A stretch of 64,000 bases of DNA from Burkholderiales bacterium 8X (GTDB taxonomy: Bacteria; Pseudomonadota; Gammaproteobacteria; Burkholderiales; Burkholderiaceae_C), in contig LR732703.1 in the NCBI GenBank assembly GCA_902506565.1, positions 1,198,525 through 1,262,524 on the forward strand, given 5' to 3'. The notes under the pieces were generated by a model. That model made no database searches. It was not told the origin of the DNA and saw nothing but the letters and a program-made list of their open reading frames with translations. This document shows positions 20,210 to 28,471 of this stretch, piece after piece; the stretch's first letter is position 1; each line of letters begins with the position of its first letter. A program made the position numbers and the translations under genes.

Positions 20210-20818
20210 ATGTCCCGATTGACCACCGATCCATCCGCCGCTCCCAAGCCGGCTCGCAAGAGCGAAGCCCCGGGCGACGGCAAGAGCGCAGCCGCTCCAG
20301 CCTTCGCGGCGTCCGCGTCGCTCGACGTGCCGGCCTTCTACAAGGCCAAGAACTACCGTGCCGAAGACAGCATCGGCCACATGATGCGTCGCATCACCAC
20401 CACCGTCGCGCAGGCGGTCACCAATCAGCTCTGGGAACCTGGCGGCCCGACCTTTCCGCAGTGGGCGCCGCTCTACAAGCTGTACCTCGGCCACGCCACC
20501 ACCGTGGCCGAGCTCGCGCGCGAATGCCAGCTCGACACCGGCGCCATGACCCGCCTGCTCGACCGGCTCGAAGCCAAGGGCCTGTGCCGCAGGGTGCGCT
20601 CGGTGTCCGACCGCCGGGTGGTCAACATCGAACTCACCGACGAGGGCAGCGCTGCGGCACGCCAGGTACCCCACGTGCTGTGCCAGGTGCAGAACGAATG
20701 CCTTCAAGGTTTCACCGAAGACGAGTGGGTGCAGCTCAAGGGTTACCTGCAGCGCCTCCTTCACAACGCGGAGGCCATGGCTGCCCGCGGAGAAAAGAAT
20801 GATCCAGCTTCTTCCTAA
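20210..20818 (+). CDS. MarR-family transcriptional regulator of efflux operon
   Basis: A 202-residue winged-helix repressor-type protein. After a Pro/Ala/Lys-rich N-terminal segment of about 40 residues, the DNA-binding region shows TVAELARECQLDTGAMTRLL followed by the wing with VSDRRVVNIELTDEG, the MarR D-R-R motif. MarR proteins bind palindromes as dimers and usually release on phenolic or drug ligands. It overlaps the downstream efflux gene by 20 bases, so the operon is regulator, outer-membrane channel, fusion protein, pump. The start is chosen at the ATG after the promoter. Confidence 0.88.
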   Translation: MSRLTTDPSAAPKPARKSEAPGDGKSAAAPAFAASASLDVPAFYKAKNYRAEDSIGHMMRRITTTVAQAVTNQLWEPGGPTFPQWAPLYKLYLGHATTVAELARECQLDTGAMTRLLDRLEAKGLCRRVRSVSDRRVVNIELTDEGSAAARQVPHVLCQVQNECLQGFTEDEWVQLKGYLQRLLHNAEAMAARGEKNDPASS

Positions 20819-22337
20819 AGTTCCCCGCCGGGCGATCGTCCCGGCCATCGCGGCCAGCCTGCTCGTCCTCGCCGGCTGCGCCGACATGTCCGGCATCGAC
20901 AGCCAGGCCCGCATGCGCGATGCGGCCTCGCTCGGCCTTGCCGCACCGACAAGCACTGCCACGAATGGCAACGGCGACGCCAACGCCAACGCCGCCAACG
21001 CCTTGCCGTCGCAGAACCCGGTCGATGCCCAATGGTGGCTTCGCTTCGGCGACCCGCAACTCGACCGCTTGATCGCCCAGGCGGTCGAGGGCAATCCCAA
21101 TCTCCAGGTCGCCAAGGCCCGGCTCACCCGCGCGCAGGCTTCCGCGGATGTCGCCGAGACCGCCGGCAAGCCGACACTCAACGGCCAGCTCGACCTCACC
21201 CGTCAAAAATTCAGCAGCAATTACATCTACCCGGCGCCGCTCGGCGGATCGATCCGCGAACTCGGCACCCTGCAACTCAATGGCGGCTGGGAGCTCGACT
21301 TCTTCGGCAAGAACAGCAGCGCGCTCGCCACCGCACTCGGCGCGGCCAACGCCGCGGCCGCCGATGCCGATGCCGCCCGGGTGATGCTCGCGAGCAACGT
21401 GGCGCGCAGCTACGTGCAGTGGGCGCGGCTCCAGGCGCAACTCGATGTCGCTCGCCGCACGCTGGCCCAGCGCGAGGAAACCCTGCGCCTGGTGCGCGAT
21501 CGGGTTTCGGCTGGGCTCGACACGCGGCTGGAGCTGCGCCAGAGCGAAGGCGGCCTGCCGCAGGCGCGCCAGCTGATCGAGTCCTTGAACGAGCAGATCG
21601 CGCTGGCCCGCCACGCACTCGACGCACTGGTCGGACAACCGAACGCGAGCCAGTCGCTCACGCCGCCCGCCCTGGCCGCCATCCACCCGATTGCGCTCGA
21701 AGCCGCCATTCCGGCCGACCTGCTCGGCCGTCGGGCCGACATCGCGGCAGCACGCTATCGGGTCGAGGCCGCGACCAGCGACGTGGCCAACGCCAAGACG
21801 CAGTTCTATCCGAACATCAACCTGGTCGCGTTCGCCGGCTTCTCCAGCATCGGCTTCGACCAGCTCGCGAAGTCGGGCAGTGCGCAGTGGGGCGTCGGCC
21901 CGGCGGTGCGGCTGCCGATTTTCGAGGCCGGCCGTCTGCGCGCCAACCTGCGCGGCAAGTCCGCCGACCTCGATGCGGCCATCGAAAGCTACAACGTGGC
22001 GGTGCTCGACGCGGTTCGCGACGCATCGGACCAGGTGGCGAGCGCGCTCTCGGTGCAGCGCCAGCAGGCGCAGCAGCGCGATGCGCAAGCCGCTGCCGAG
22101 GCCGCCTACGAAATCGCCGTGCAGCGTTACGGCGCCGGGCTCGGCAACTACCTCAACGTGCTCACCGCCGAAACCGCGGTGCTGGCACAGCGGCGCGAAG
22201 GCATCGACCTCGCGGCGCGTGCACTCGACACCCAGGTGGGGCTCGCGCGTGCGCTCGGCGGCGGCTGGCAGCCATCGCCGGCCGATCGCACGGCTTCCGC
22301 CTACACCGCGCCTCGAGCGACCACCTCACATCCCTGA
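20799..22337 (+). CDS. Outer-membrane efflux lipoprotein, NodT family
   Basis: A 512-residue TolC-like channel of the RND/EmrAB outer-membrane factor family. The signal peptide ends in a lipobox LVLAGC with the lipidated cysteine at residue 27. Two homologous OEP halves follow, including WWLRFGDPQLDRLIAQAVEGN, QTRLELRQSEGG-like and PADLLGRRADIAAARYRVEA segments typical of NodT proteins. It should connect the EmrA/EmrB pair encoded downstream to the exterior. The start overlaps the marR end. Confidence 0.9.
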   Translation: MIQLLPKVPRRAIVPAIAASLLVLAGCADMSGIDSQARMRDAASLGLAAPTSTATNGNGDANANAANALPSQNPVDAQWWLRFGDPQLDRLIAQAVEGNPNLQVAKARLTRAQASADVAETAGKPTLNGQLDLTRQKFSSNYIYPAPLGGSIRELGTLQLNGGWELDFFGKNSSALATALGAANAAAADADAARVMLASNVARSYVQWARLQAQLDVARRTLAQREETLRLVRDRVSAGLDTRLELRQSEGGLPQARQLIESLNEQIALARHALDALVGQPNASQSLTPPALAAIHPIALEAAIPADLLGRRADIAAARYRVEAATSDVANAKTQFYPNINLVAFAGFSSIGFDQLAKSGSAQWGVGPAVRLPIFEAGRLRANLRGKSADLDAAIESYNVAVLDAVRDASDQVASALSVQRQQAQQRDAQAAAEAAYEIAVQRYGAGLGNYLNVLTAETAVLAQRREGIDLAARALDTQVGLARALGGGWQPSPADRTASAYTAPRATTSHP

Positions 22338-22362
22338 ACCTGTTCCGCGAAAGATTCCTGTC

Positions 22363-23778
22363 ATGAACAGCAACGACAACTCCAACAGCAACGACATCAG
22401 CAGCGACATCAACAGCGACGACCGTGCGCGAGCAGTTGCTGCCGCTCCGACGGCGCCGACGGCCACACCCGAAGCCAAGCCCGCCACCAATCCGCGGCGC
22501 CGGCGCGGCCTCACGATCCTGGCCGCGGTGGTCGTCGCCGGCGGCGCCGCCTACGGCATCTACGACTGGCTGGTGCTGAGCCACTTCGAGTCCACCGACA
22601 ACGCCTACGTGCAGGGCAACGTGATCCAGATCACGCCGCAGATCGGCGGCACCGTGATGGCAATCAATGCCGACGACACCGACCGCGTGAAGGCCGGCCA
22701 GCCGCTGGTGCAGCTCGACCCGGCCGATGCCAAGGTGGCGCTCGACCAGGCCGAGGCCGCGCTGGCGCAGGCGGTGCGCCAGGTGCGCACGCTCTACGCC
22801 AACAACGGCTCGCTGGCGGCGCAGGTCGCGCTGCGGCAGAGCGACATCGTTCGCGCACAGAGCGACATCGCCCGCGCACAGGACGACCTGAAGCGCCGGC
22901 AGGCGCTTTCGGGCAACGGCGCGGTCTCGAAGGAAGAACTCAATCACGCCGAGACCACGCTCGCCAACGCACGCAGCGCGCTGGCTGCGGCGCAGGCCGG
23001 CGTGGCCGCGGCGCGCGAGCAACTCACCAGCAACCGGTCGCTCACCGACGGGACCAGCGTGGCCGAGCATCCGAGCGTGCTCGCTGCCGCCGCCAAGGTG
23101 CGCGAAGCCTACCTCGCCACGCAGCGCGTCGCGCTGCCGGCGCCGGTCGACGGCTATGTCGCCCGGCGCACCGTCCAGCTCGGCCAGCGGGTCGCGGCCG
23201 GCACGCCGATGATGTCGATCGTGCCGCTCGACCAGCTGTGGGTCGACGCCAACTTCAAGGAAGTGCAGCTGCGCAACATCCGACTCGACCAGCCGGTGAA
23301 GCTCACCGCCGACCTGTACGGCAAGAAGGTCGAATACAGCGGCCGCGTGGCGGGCCTGGGCGTCGGCACCGGCGCGGCGTTCGCGCTGCTGCCGGCCCAG
23401 AACGCGACCGGCAACTGGATCAAGGTGGTGCAGCGGGTTCCGGTGCGCATCGCGCTCGATCCCGAGCAGCTCAAGGCCAATCCGCTGCGGGTCGGCCTGT
23501 CGATGGATGCCGAGATCGACATCGCCGACAAGAGCGGCAAGATGCTGGCCGATGCGCCGCGCGCCGCCGCGCTATCGCAGACCCAGGTCTACAGCCAGCT
23601 CGACCAGGGCGCCGAGGCCGAGGTCCAGCGCATCATCGCGGCCAATCTGGGTCGGGGCGGCGTCGAGGGCGGCAAGGCCCGGACCTCGACGCCGGCGCAG
23701 CCGGCACCTTCTCTGCACCCGGCGGCCCGCGTGCCGGCTGCAGCGGCAACGCGCGCGTCGCACGTCAACCCGGTCTGA
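22363..23778 (+). CDS. EmrA-type membrane fusion protein (HlyD family)
   Basis: Periplasmic adaptor linking an MFS pump to the outer-membrane channel. The 471-residue protein has a polar Asn/Ser/Asp-rich cytoplasmic N-terminus, one membrane anchor at about residues 48-66, the barrel-sandwich entry ESTDNAYVQGNVIQITPQI, a long coiled-coil hairpin (about 120-235), and PAPVDGYVARRTVQLGQRV. The EmrA-type DANFKEVQLRNI motif is present. A C-terminal tail of about 70 residues rich in Ala and Pro is unusual. The start is the ATG at 22363, 25 bases after the channel gene. Confidence 0.88.
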   Translation: MNSNDNSNSNDISSDINSDDRARAVAAAPTAPTATPEAKPATNPRRRRGLTILAAVVVAGGAAYGIYDWLVLSHFESTDNAYVQGNVIQITPQIGGTVMAINADDTDRVKAGQPLVQLDPADAKVALDQAEAALAQAVRQVRTLYANNGSLAAQVALRQSDIVRAQSDIARAQDDLKRRQALSGNGAVSKEELNHAETTLANARSALAAAQAGVAAAREQLTSNRSLTDGTSVAEHPSVLAAAAKVREAYLATQRVALPAPVDGYVARRTVQLGQRVAAGTPMMSIVPLDQLWVDANFKEVQLRNIRLDQPVKLTADLYGKKVEYSGRVAGLGVGTGAAFALLPAQNATGNWIKVVQRVPVRIALDPEQLKANPLRVGLSMDAEIDIADKSGKMLADAPRAAALSQTQVYSQLDQGAEAEVQRIIAANLGRGGVEGGKARTSTPAQPAPSLHPAARVPAAAATRASHVNPV

Positions 23779-23789
23779 GCGGCTTCACC

Positions 23790-25373
23790 ATGGCTCGCGC
23801 AACTGCCGCTGCTCCGGCGGCTTCCGCTCTTCCCGCCCAGCTGCCGCCGCTCGAAGGATCGGCGCGCGTCTGGGGCACGATCGCGCTCTCGGCCGCGACC
23901 TTCATGAACGTGCTCGACACCTCGATCGCCAACGTGTCGCTGCCGGCGATCTCGGGCGACCTCGGCGTCAGCTCGACCCAGGGCACCTGGGTCATCACCA
24001 GTTTCGCGGTCGCCAACGCGATCGCGGTGCCGCTCACCGGCTGGCTGACCCAGCGCTTCGGCCAGGTGCGCCTGTTCCTCACCAGCGTGCTGCTCTTCAT
24101 CATCAGCTCCTGGTTGTGCGGGCTCGCGCCGAACATGACGATGCTGATCGCTTTCCGGGCGCTGCAAGGCTTCGTCGCCGGGCCGATGATCCCGCTGTCC
24201 CAGACCTTGCTGCTGTCGAGCTATCCGCGCGCGAAGGCAGGCCTCGCGATGGCGATGTGGTCGATCACCACGCTGGTCGCGCCGGTGATGGGGCCGCTGC
24301 TCGGCGGCTGGATCACCGACAACATCTCCTGGCCGTGGATCTTCTACATCAACATCCCGGTCGGCCTGATCGCAGCCGCCATTACCTGGACCATCTATCG
24401 CAAGCGCGAGAGCACGACCCGCAAGGTGCCGATCGACGCGGTGGGCCTCGGGCTCCTGGTGCTGTGGGTGGGCGCGATGCAGCTGATGCTCGACAAGGGC
24501 AAGGAGCTCGACTGGTTCCACTCGCCAACCATCATCACGATGGCGGTGGTCGCGGTGGTCGGCTTCGCGTTCTTCCTGATCTGGGAGCTGACCGACAAGC
24601 ATCCGGTGGTCGACCTGTCGCTCTTCACGAGGCGCAACTTCTGGTCGGGCGCCTTGGCGACCGCCATCGGCTACGGGCTCTTCTTCGGCAATGTGGTCAT
24701 CCTGCCGCTGTGGCTGCAGCAGTTCATGGGCTACACGGCCACCCAGGCCGGGATGATCATGGCGCCGGTGGGGTTGCTGGCGATCGTGTTCTCGCCGATC
24801 GTCGGGCTCACGGTGGCCAAGATCGACCCGCGCCGCTACGCGACCTTCTCGTTCCTGATCTTCGCGCTGGTGCTCTGGATGCGCTCCAACTTCAACACCC
24901 AGGCCGACTTCGCGACCATCATGATCCCGACGCTGATCCAGGGCGTGGCAATGGCTTTCTTCTTCATCCCGCTGGTCACGATCACGCTGTCGGGGCTGCC
25001 GCAGGAACGCATCGCGGCCGCGTCGGGGCTGTCGAACTTCGCGCGCATCACCGCCGGCGCCATCGGCACATCGGTTGCCACCACGCTGTGGGAGAACCGC
25101 GCGGCGCTGCACCACGCGCAGCTGGCCGAATCGATCAACGCCGGCAACCCGGCCTTCAACAGCACGATGTCGGGCTTGAACGCGAGCGGCCTCGGCCCCG
25201 ACCAGGTGCTCGGGCAGATCAACCGCATCGTCGACCAGCAATCCTTCATGCTGGCGTCGAACGACATCTTCTATGCGTCGGCCGTGCTGTTCCTGCTGCT
25301 GATCCCGTTCGTCTGGTTGTCCAAGCCGACCCGCGGCCCGGGTGCGGCCGACGCGGCTGCCGGCGCGCATTGA
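23790..25373 (+). CDS. DHA2-family MFS drug efflux pump, EmrB/QacA type
   Basis: A 527-residue proton-driven exporter with about 14 membrane helices. The DHA2 motif LDTSIANVSLPAI is near the N-terminus, followed by GWLTQRFGQVRLF (motif A), and the GPLLGGWITDNISWPWIFYI segment of motif C type. It forms a tripartite system with the two preceding products. The frame extends upstream, but the ATG at 23790, 11 bases after the fusion-protein stop, is the natural start. Confidence 0.9.
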   Translation: MARATAAAPAASALPAQLPPLEGSARVWGTIALSAATFMNVLDTSIANVSLPAISGDLGVSSTQGTWVITSFAVANAIAVPLTGWLTQRFGQVRLFLTSVLLFIISSWLCGLAPNMTMLIAFRALQGFVAGPMIPLSQTLLLSSYPRAKAGLAMAMWSITTLVAPVMGPLLGGWITDNISWPWIFYINIPVGLIAAAITWTIYRKRESTTRKVPIDAVGLGLLVLWVGAMQLMLDKGKELDWFHSPTIITMAVVAVVGFAFFLIWELTDKHPVVDLSLFTRRNFWSGALATAIGYGLFFGNVVILPLWLQQFMGYTATQAGMIMAPVGLLAIVFSPIVGLTVAKIDPRRYATFSFLIFALVLWMRSNFNTQADFATIMIPTLIQGVAMAFFFIPLVTITLSGLPQERIAAASGLSNFARITAGAIGTSVATTLWENRAALHHAQLAESINAGNPAFNSTMSGLNASGLGPDQVLGQINRIVDQQSFMLASNDIFYASAVLFLLLIPFVWLSKPTRGPGAADAAAGAH

Positions 25374-25391
25374 CGATGCCTCGGTTCGGAA

Positions 25392-25419
25392 AGCGCGCGA
25401 GCTTCAGCGCTCGCGCGCT
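25392..25419. terminator. GC-rich hairpin between convergent operons
   Basis: AGCGCGCGAGC (25392-25402) pairs perfectly over 11 bases with GCTCGCGCGCT (25409-25419) around a 6-base loop. It lies between the 3' ends of the emrB-like gene and the convergent secretion gene, whose stop codon (25404-25406) is in the loop. There is no T-run on either strand, so it would act as a barrier or 3'-end stabiliser rather than a canonical terminator. Confidence 0.45.
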
Positions 25420-26744
25420 CCGCGCCGCAGCACCTGCGTGAGCGGCTCCAGCAGGTACGCGAGCGGGGTGCGGGTCTCGCCCGTGATGTAGACCTCGGCC
25501 GGCATGCCGGCCTGCAGCTTGAGGTCGTCGCCGGCTGCAGCCAATGATGCCGCGTCGGCTTCGATCAGCGCCGAGTAGTACGGCAGGCCCGTGTGGCGGT
25601 CCACCAGCCGATCGGCCGACAGGTAGGTCACCTTGCCCTGCACCAGCCGCGTGGTCCGGTACCTGAAGGCCGCGAATCGGATCTCTGCCGGCTGTCCGCG
25701 CCGCACCCGGTCGACATCCTCGGTACGGATGTGCGCCTCGGTCAAGAGGCGCGAATCGTCCGGCACGATGTCCGCGATGGTTTCGCGCGGCGGCACCACC
25801 GAGCCCGGCGACGAGAACTTGAGATCGATCACTTCGCCGGCGGCCGGCGCCACGATCACCTGCCGCGCCGAAGCGTCGTTCGATTTGCGCAGTTCCTGTT
25901 CGATCTCGCTGAGCCGTGCGGCGGTTACCTTGAGCTGGTCGCTCGCCTGCTGGCGGTAGTCGCCGTCGAGCGTGCCGATGCGCAATTCGGTGTCGATCAG
26001 CCGCTGCTCGGCTCGCGCCAGTTCCGAGCGCCTCTCTTCGAGCTTGACCCCGTAGTCGGCGACCGTGCCTTCGAGCTGCGCGATGCGCGTGCCGGAGACG
26101 AAGCCGTCCGCGAGCAGCCGCCGATGGGTCTCCAGCTCCTCGCGCTGGAAGCCGAGCGATTGCACCGCGCGCTCGACCTGTGCGCGCAAGGCCGTCAGCT
26201 CCTGCTGCACGCGCAGCCGCTGCTGACGGAGCAGCGCGACCTGTCCGACCAGCGCCTGCCGGCGTGCCGCGAACAGCGCGCGCTCCTTCGCCAGCAACGC
26301 CGAAAGCCGCGGGTCGCGCATCGCTGCTTCGGCCACGCCGCCCGAAAACTCGATCCCCGACGCCAGGCCTTGCTCCGCCTCCAGCCGTGCCAGGCTCGCC
26401 CGCTCGGCCATCACGCGGTAGTCGAGCCGGTTCAGGTCCGCCGCCACCGAGACATCGCCCAGCACCAGCAGGGGCTCGCCTCGCTTCACCCGCTGGCCGT
26501 CTCGAACGAGAACCTCGCGCACCAGGCCGCCTTCGGCATGCTGCACCGGCCGGCGATTGAGGTCGACCTTGACGAAGGCCGGCGCGACCACGGCCGAGGC
26601 CAGCGGCGCGAGCGTGATCCACGCAGCCACCGGCAACAGGCCGCCCAGCAACACGCAAAGGCTCGCGCGGATCAGCTGCTGCAGCTCGCGCGGAGGCGGC
26701 GCCAAGTGGTCGTTGGCTGCGCCCTGCATCGACGCGGCGCTCAT
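25404..26744 (-). CDS. Type I secretion membrane fusion protein (HlyD/PrtE family)
   Basis: A 446-residue adaptor of a type I secretion system. It has a short cytoplasmic N-terminus, one membrane helix at about residues 25-45, the lipoyl-like EGGLVREVLVRDGQRVKRGEP segment split around long coiled coils (about 95-290), and the conserved C-terminal G-x-PAEVYI-x-T-G-E-RTPLAYLLEPL motif of HlyD/PrtE proteins. The ATG at 26744 overlaps the ABC transporter stop (ATGA). It is the last gene of the adhesin-transporter-adaptor unit; no outer-membrane channel gene accompanies it. Confidence 0.88.
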   Translation of the reverse strand: MSAASMQGAANDHLAPPPRELQQLIRASLCVLLGGLLPVAAWITLAPLASAVVAPAFVKVDLNRRPVQHAEGGLVREVLVRDGQRVKRGEPLLVLGDVSVAADLNRLDYRVMAERASLARLEAEQGLASGIEFSGGVAEAAMRDPRLSALLAKERALFAARRQALVGQVALLRQQRLRVQQELTALRAQVERAVQSLGFQREELETHRRLLADGFVSGTRIAQLEGTVADYGVKLEERRSELARAEQRLIDTELRIGTLDGDYRQQASDQLKVTAARLSEIEQELRKSNDASARQVIVAPAAGEVIDLKFSSPGSVVPPRETIADIVPDDSRLLTEAHIRTEDVDRVRRGQPAEIRFAAFRYRTTRLVQGKVTYLSADRLVDRHTGLPYYSALIEADAASLAAAGDDLKLQAGMPAEVYITGETRTPLAYLLEPLTQVLRRGARER

Positions 26745-28471
26745 GCGCGCTGCGCCACCGAGCCGCCTGGCATCGGCACGACCTGCGCACGCGCTGCGCC
26801 TCCTGCACCGCCCGACTGCATCGCCTGCAGGACCTCGGCCAGCGGCCCGTAGTGCTTGACGCGACCCGCCTCCAGCACCATCGCCTGGTCGACGTGCTGC
26901 ATCAGCGTGCTGCGGTGCGTGACCAGCACCACCGTGACTTCGCCGTGCAGCGCCCGAAGCGCCTCCGCCAGGGCCAGCTCGCCGGCGCCATCGAGATTCG
27001 AGTTCGGTTCGTCCAGGATCAGGAGCCTGGGCTCGCCGTACAGCGCCCGCGCCAGTGCGATGCGCTGGCGCTGGCCCGGAGAGAGCAGGGCACCCGCCGG
27101 GTCGACAGCTGTCTCGTAGCCTTCGGCGAGCTGCAGGATCAGCTCGTGTACGCCCGCCCGCTGCGCGGCCCGCACCACCCGATCCGCATCGACCGGCTGC
27201 AGGCGCGCGATGTTCTCCGCGACCGTACCGGCAAAAAGCTCCACGTCCTGCGGCACGTGCCCGAGCCACGGGCCGACCTCCGATCGGCTCCAGCGCGACA
27301 GGTCGACCTGGTCGAGCCGCACCACGCCGGCGCTCGGCTTCCAGATGCCGATGAGGAGCCGCAGCAGCGTCGACTTGCCGGCGCCGCTCGGCCCGACGAT
27401 CGCCAGCGCCTCGCCGGCAGCAAGCCGCAGCGAGACGCCGGCGAGGATGATGCGATCGGCTTCGGTGCGGTACACCAGCCCCTCGGCGCTCAGCTGGCCG
27501 GTGGGTGCGGGCAGCGGCATCGCATCGACCTCCTCGGCAGCCGTGCCGAGCAATTGCCGCAGGTGTTCGAGCGCCAGCCGGCCCTCGGCCAATACCCGCC
27601 AGCTGCCGACGATCTGCTCGATCGGCGCGAGCGCGCGGCCGAGCAGGATGGTGGTCGCGACCATCACGCCGGGCGTGCCGGCGCCGGTGATCACCAGGTA
27701 GGCGCCGAGCGCCTGAAGGATCACCTGCACGGCCTGCCGCACCAAGCGGGTGAGGGCGGCCATGGCAACCGAACGGCGCGCTGTCGGGCCTTGCAGCCGG
27801 GTGACGGCGGCGTTGAGGACTTGCCAGCGCTCGATCAACGCGCCGGCCATGCCGAGCGACTGCGCGACCTCGGCGTTCTGCAACGAGTTCTCGAAGTAGC
27901 GGGTCGCTTCGCTGGCACGCCGTTGCAGCTGTTCGATGTCGCGCCGCGTCCAGCGGTCGTTGGCGAAGGCAAGTGCGAGCATCAGCAGCGCCGACAGCAA
28001 TGCCGCGACGCCGAGCACCGGATGCGCCAGCCAGATCACCGCGACATACACGAACACCCAGGGCGCATCGAACACCGCCAGCAGCCCTTGCGCCGAGAAC
28101 AGCTGCCGAAGCGCCGCCACGTCCCGAAGACCCTCGCGCCGCTCGCGGCCGCTCCGCTGTGCGGCCTGCACCAGCATGATCTTCGCGATCCGCGGCGAGA
28201 GCGATTCGGCGACCAGGTTGCCCGCCACGCCCTGCAGGCGGCTGCGGAGGTAATCGAGCGCCAGTGTCAGCAGCAACGCGATGCCGACGCCGAGCAGCAG
28301 GAGCAGCAAGGTGTCCTGGCTCTGGCTGGTCAGCACCCGGTCGAACAGCTGCAGCATGAAGAGCGCCGGCGCGAGCAGCAGCAGGTTCGCGAAGAAGGAC
28401 AGCGCCGCCACCCAGAGCAGCGGAACCCTCAGCAGCCCGAGCAGATCCTCGCTTGCGCCTTTAGGCGCCAA
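26741..28471 (-). CDS. Type I secretion ABC transporter, PrtD-like
   Basis: A 576-residue fused permease/ATPase of the PrtD class, without an N-terminal C39 peptidase-like domain. The membrane part starts with FFANLLLLAPALFMLQLFDRVL, a family hallmark. Walker A is GPSGAGKST, the signature the PrtD-typical LSPGQRQRIALARA and Walker B LLILDEPNSNLD. It energises secretion of RTX proteins across both membranes. The start is the TTG at 28471, overlapping the adhesin stop by 11 bases; no ATG exists early enough to keep the conserved first helix. Confidence 0.88.
   Translation of the reverse strand: MAPKGASEDLLGLLRVPLLWVAALSFFANLLLLAPALFMLQLFDRVLTSQSQDTLLLLLLGVGIALLLTLALDYLRSRLQGVAGNLVAESLSPRIAKIMLVQAAQRSGRERREGLRDVAALRQLFSAQGLLAVFDAPWVFVYVAVIWLAHPVLGVAALLSALLMLALAFANDRWTRRDIEQLQRRASEATRYFENSLQNAEVAQSLGMAGALIERWQVLNAAVTRLQGPTARRSVAMAALTRLVRQAVQVILQALGAYLVITGAGTPGVMVATTILLGRALAPIEQIVGSWRVLAEGRLALEHLRQLLGTAAEEVDAMPLPAPTGQLSAEGLVYRTEADRIILAGVSLRLAAGEALAIVGPSGAGKSTLLRLLIGIWKPSAGVVRLDQVDLSRWSRSEVGPWLGHVPQDVELFAGTVAENIARLQPVDADRVVRAAQRAGVHELILQLAEGYETAVDPAGALLSPGQRQRIALARALYGEPRLLILDEPNSNLDGAGELALAEALRALHGEVTVVLVTHRSTLMQHVDQAMVLEAGRVKHYGPLAEVLQAMQSGGAGGAARAQVVPMPGGSVAQRA

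Noticed and set aside
20183-20212. TTG at 20183 as an earlier start for the MarR protein
   Set aside because: It lies within the promoter spacer and operator; the ATG at 20210 fits the promoter and the protein family better.
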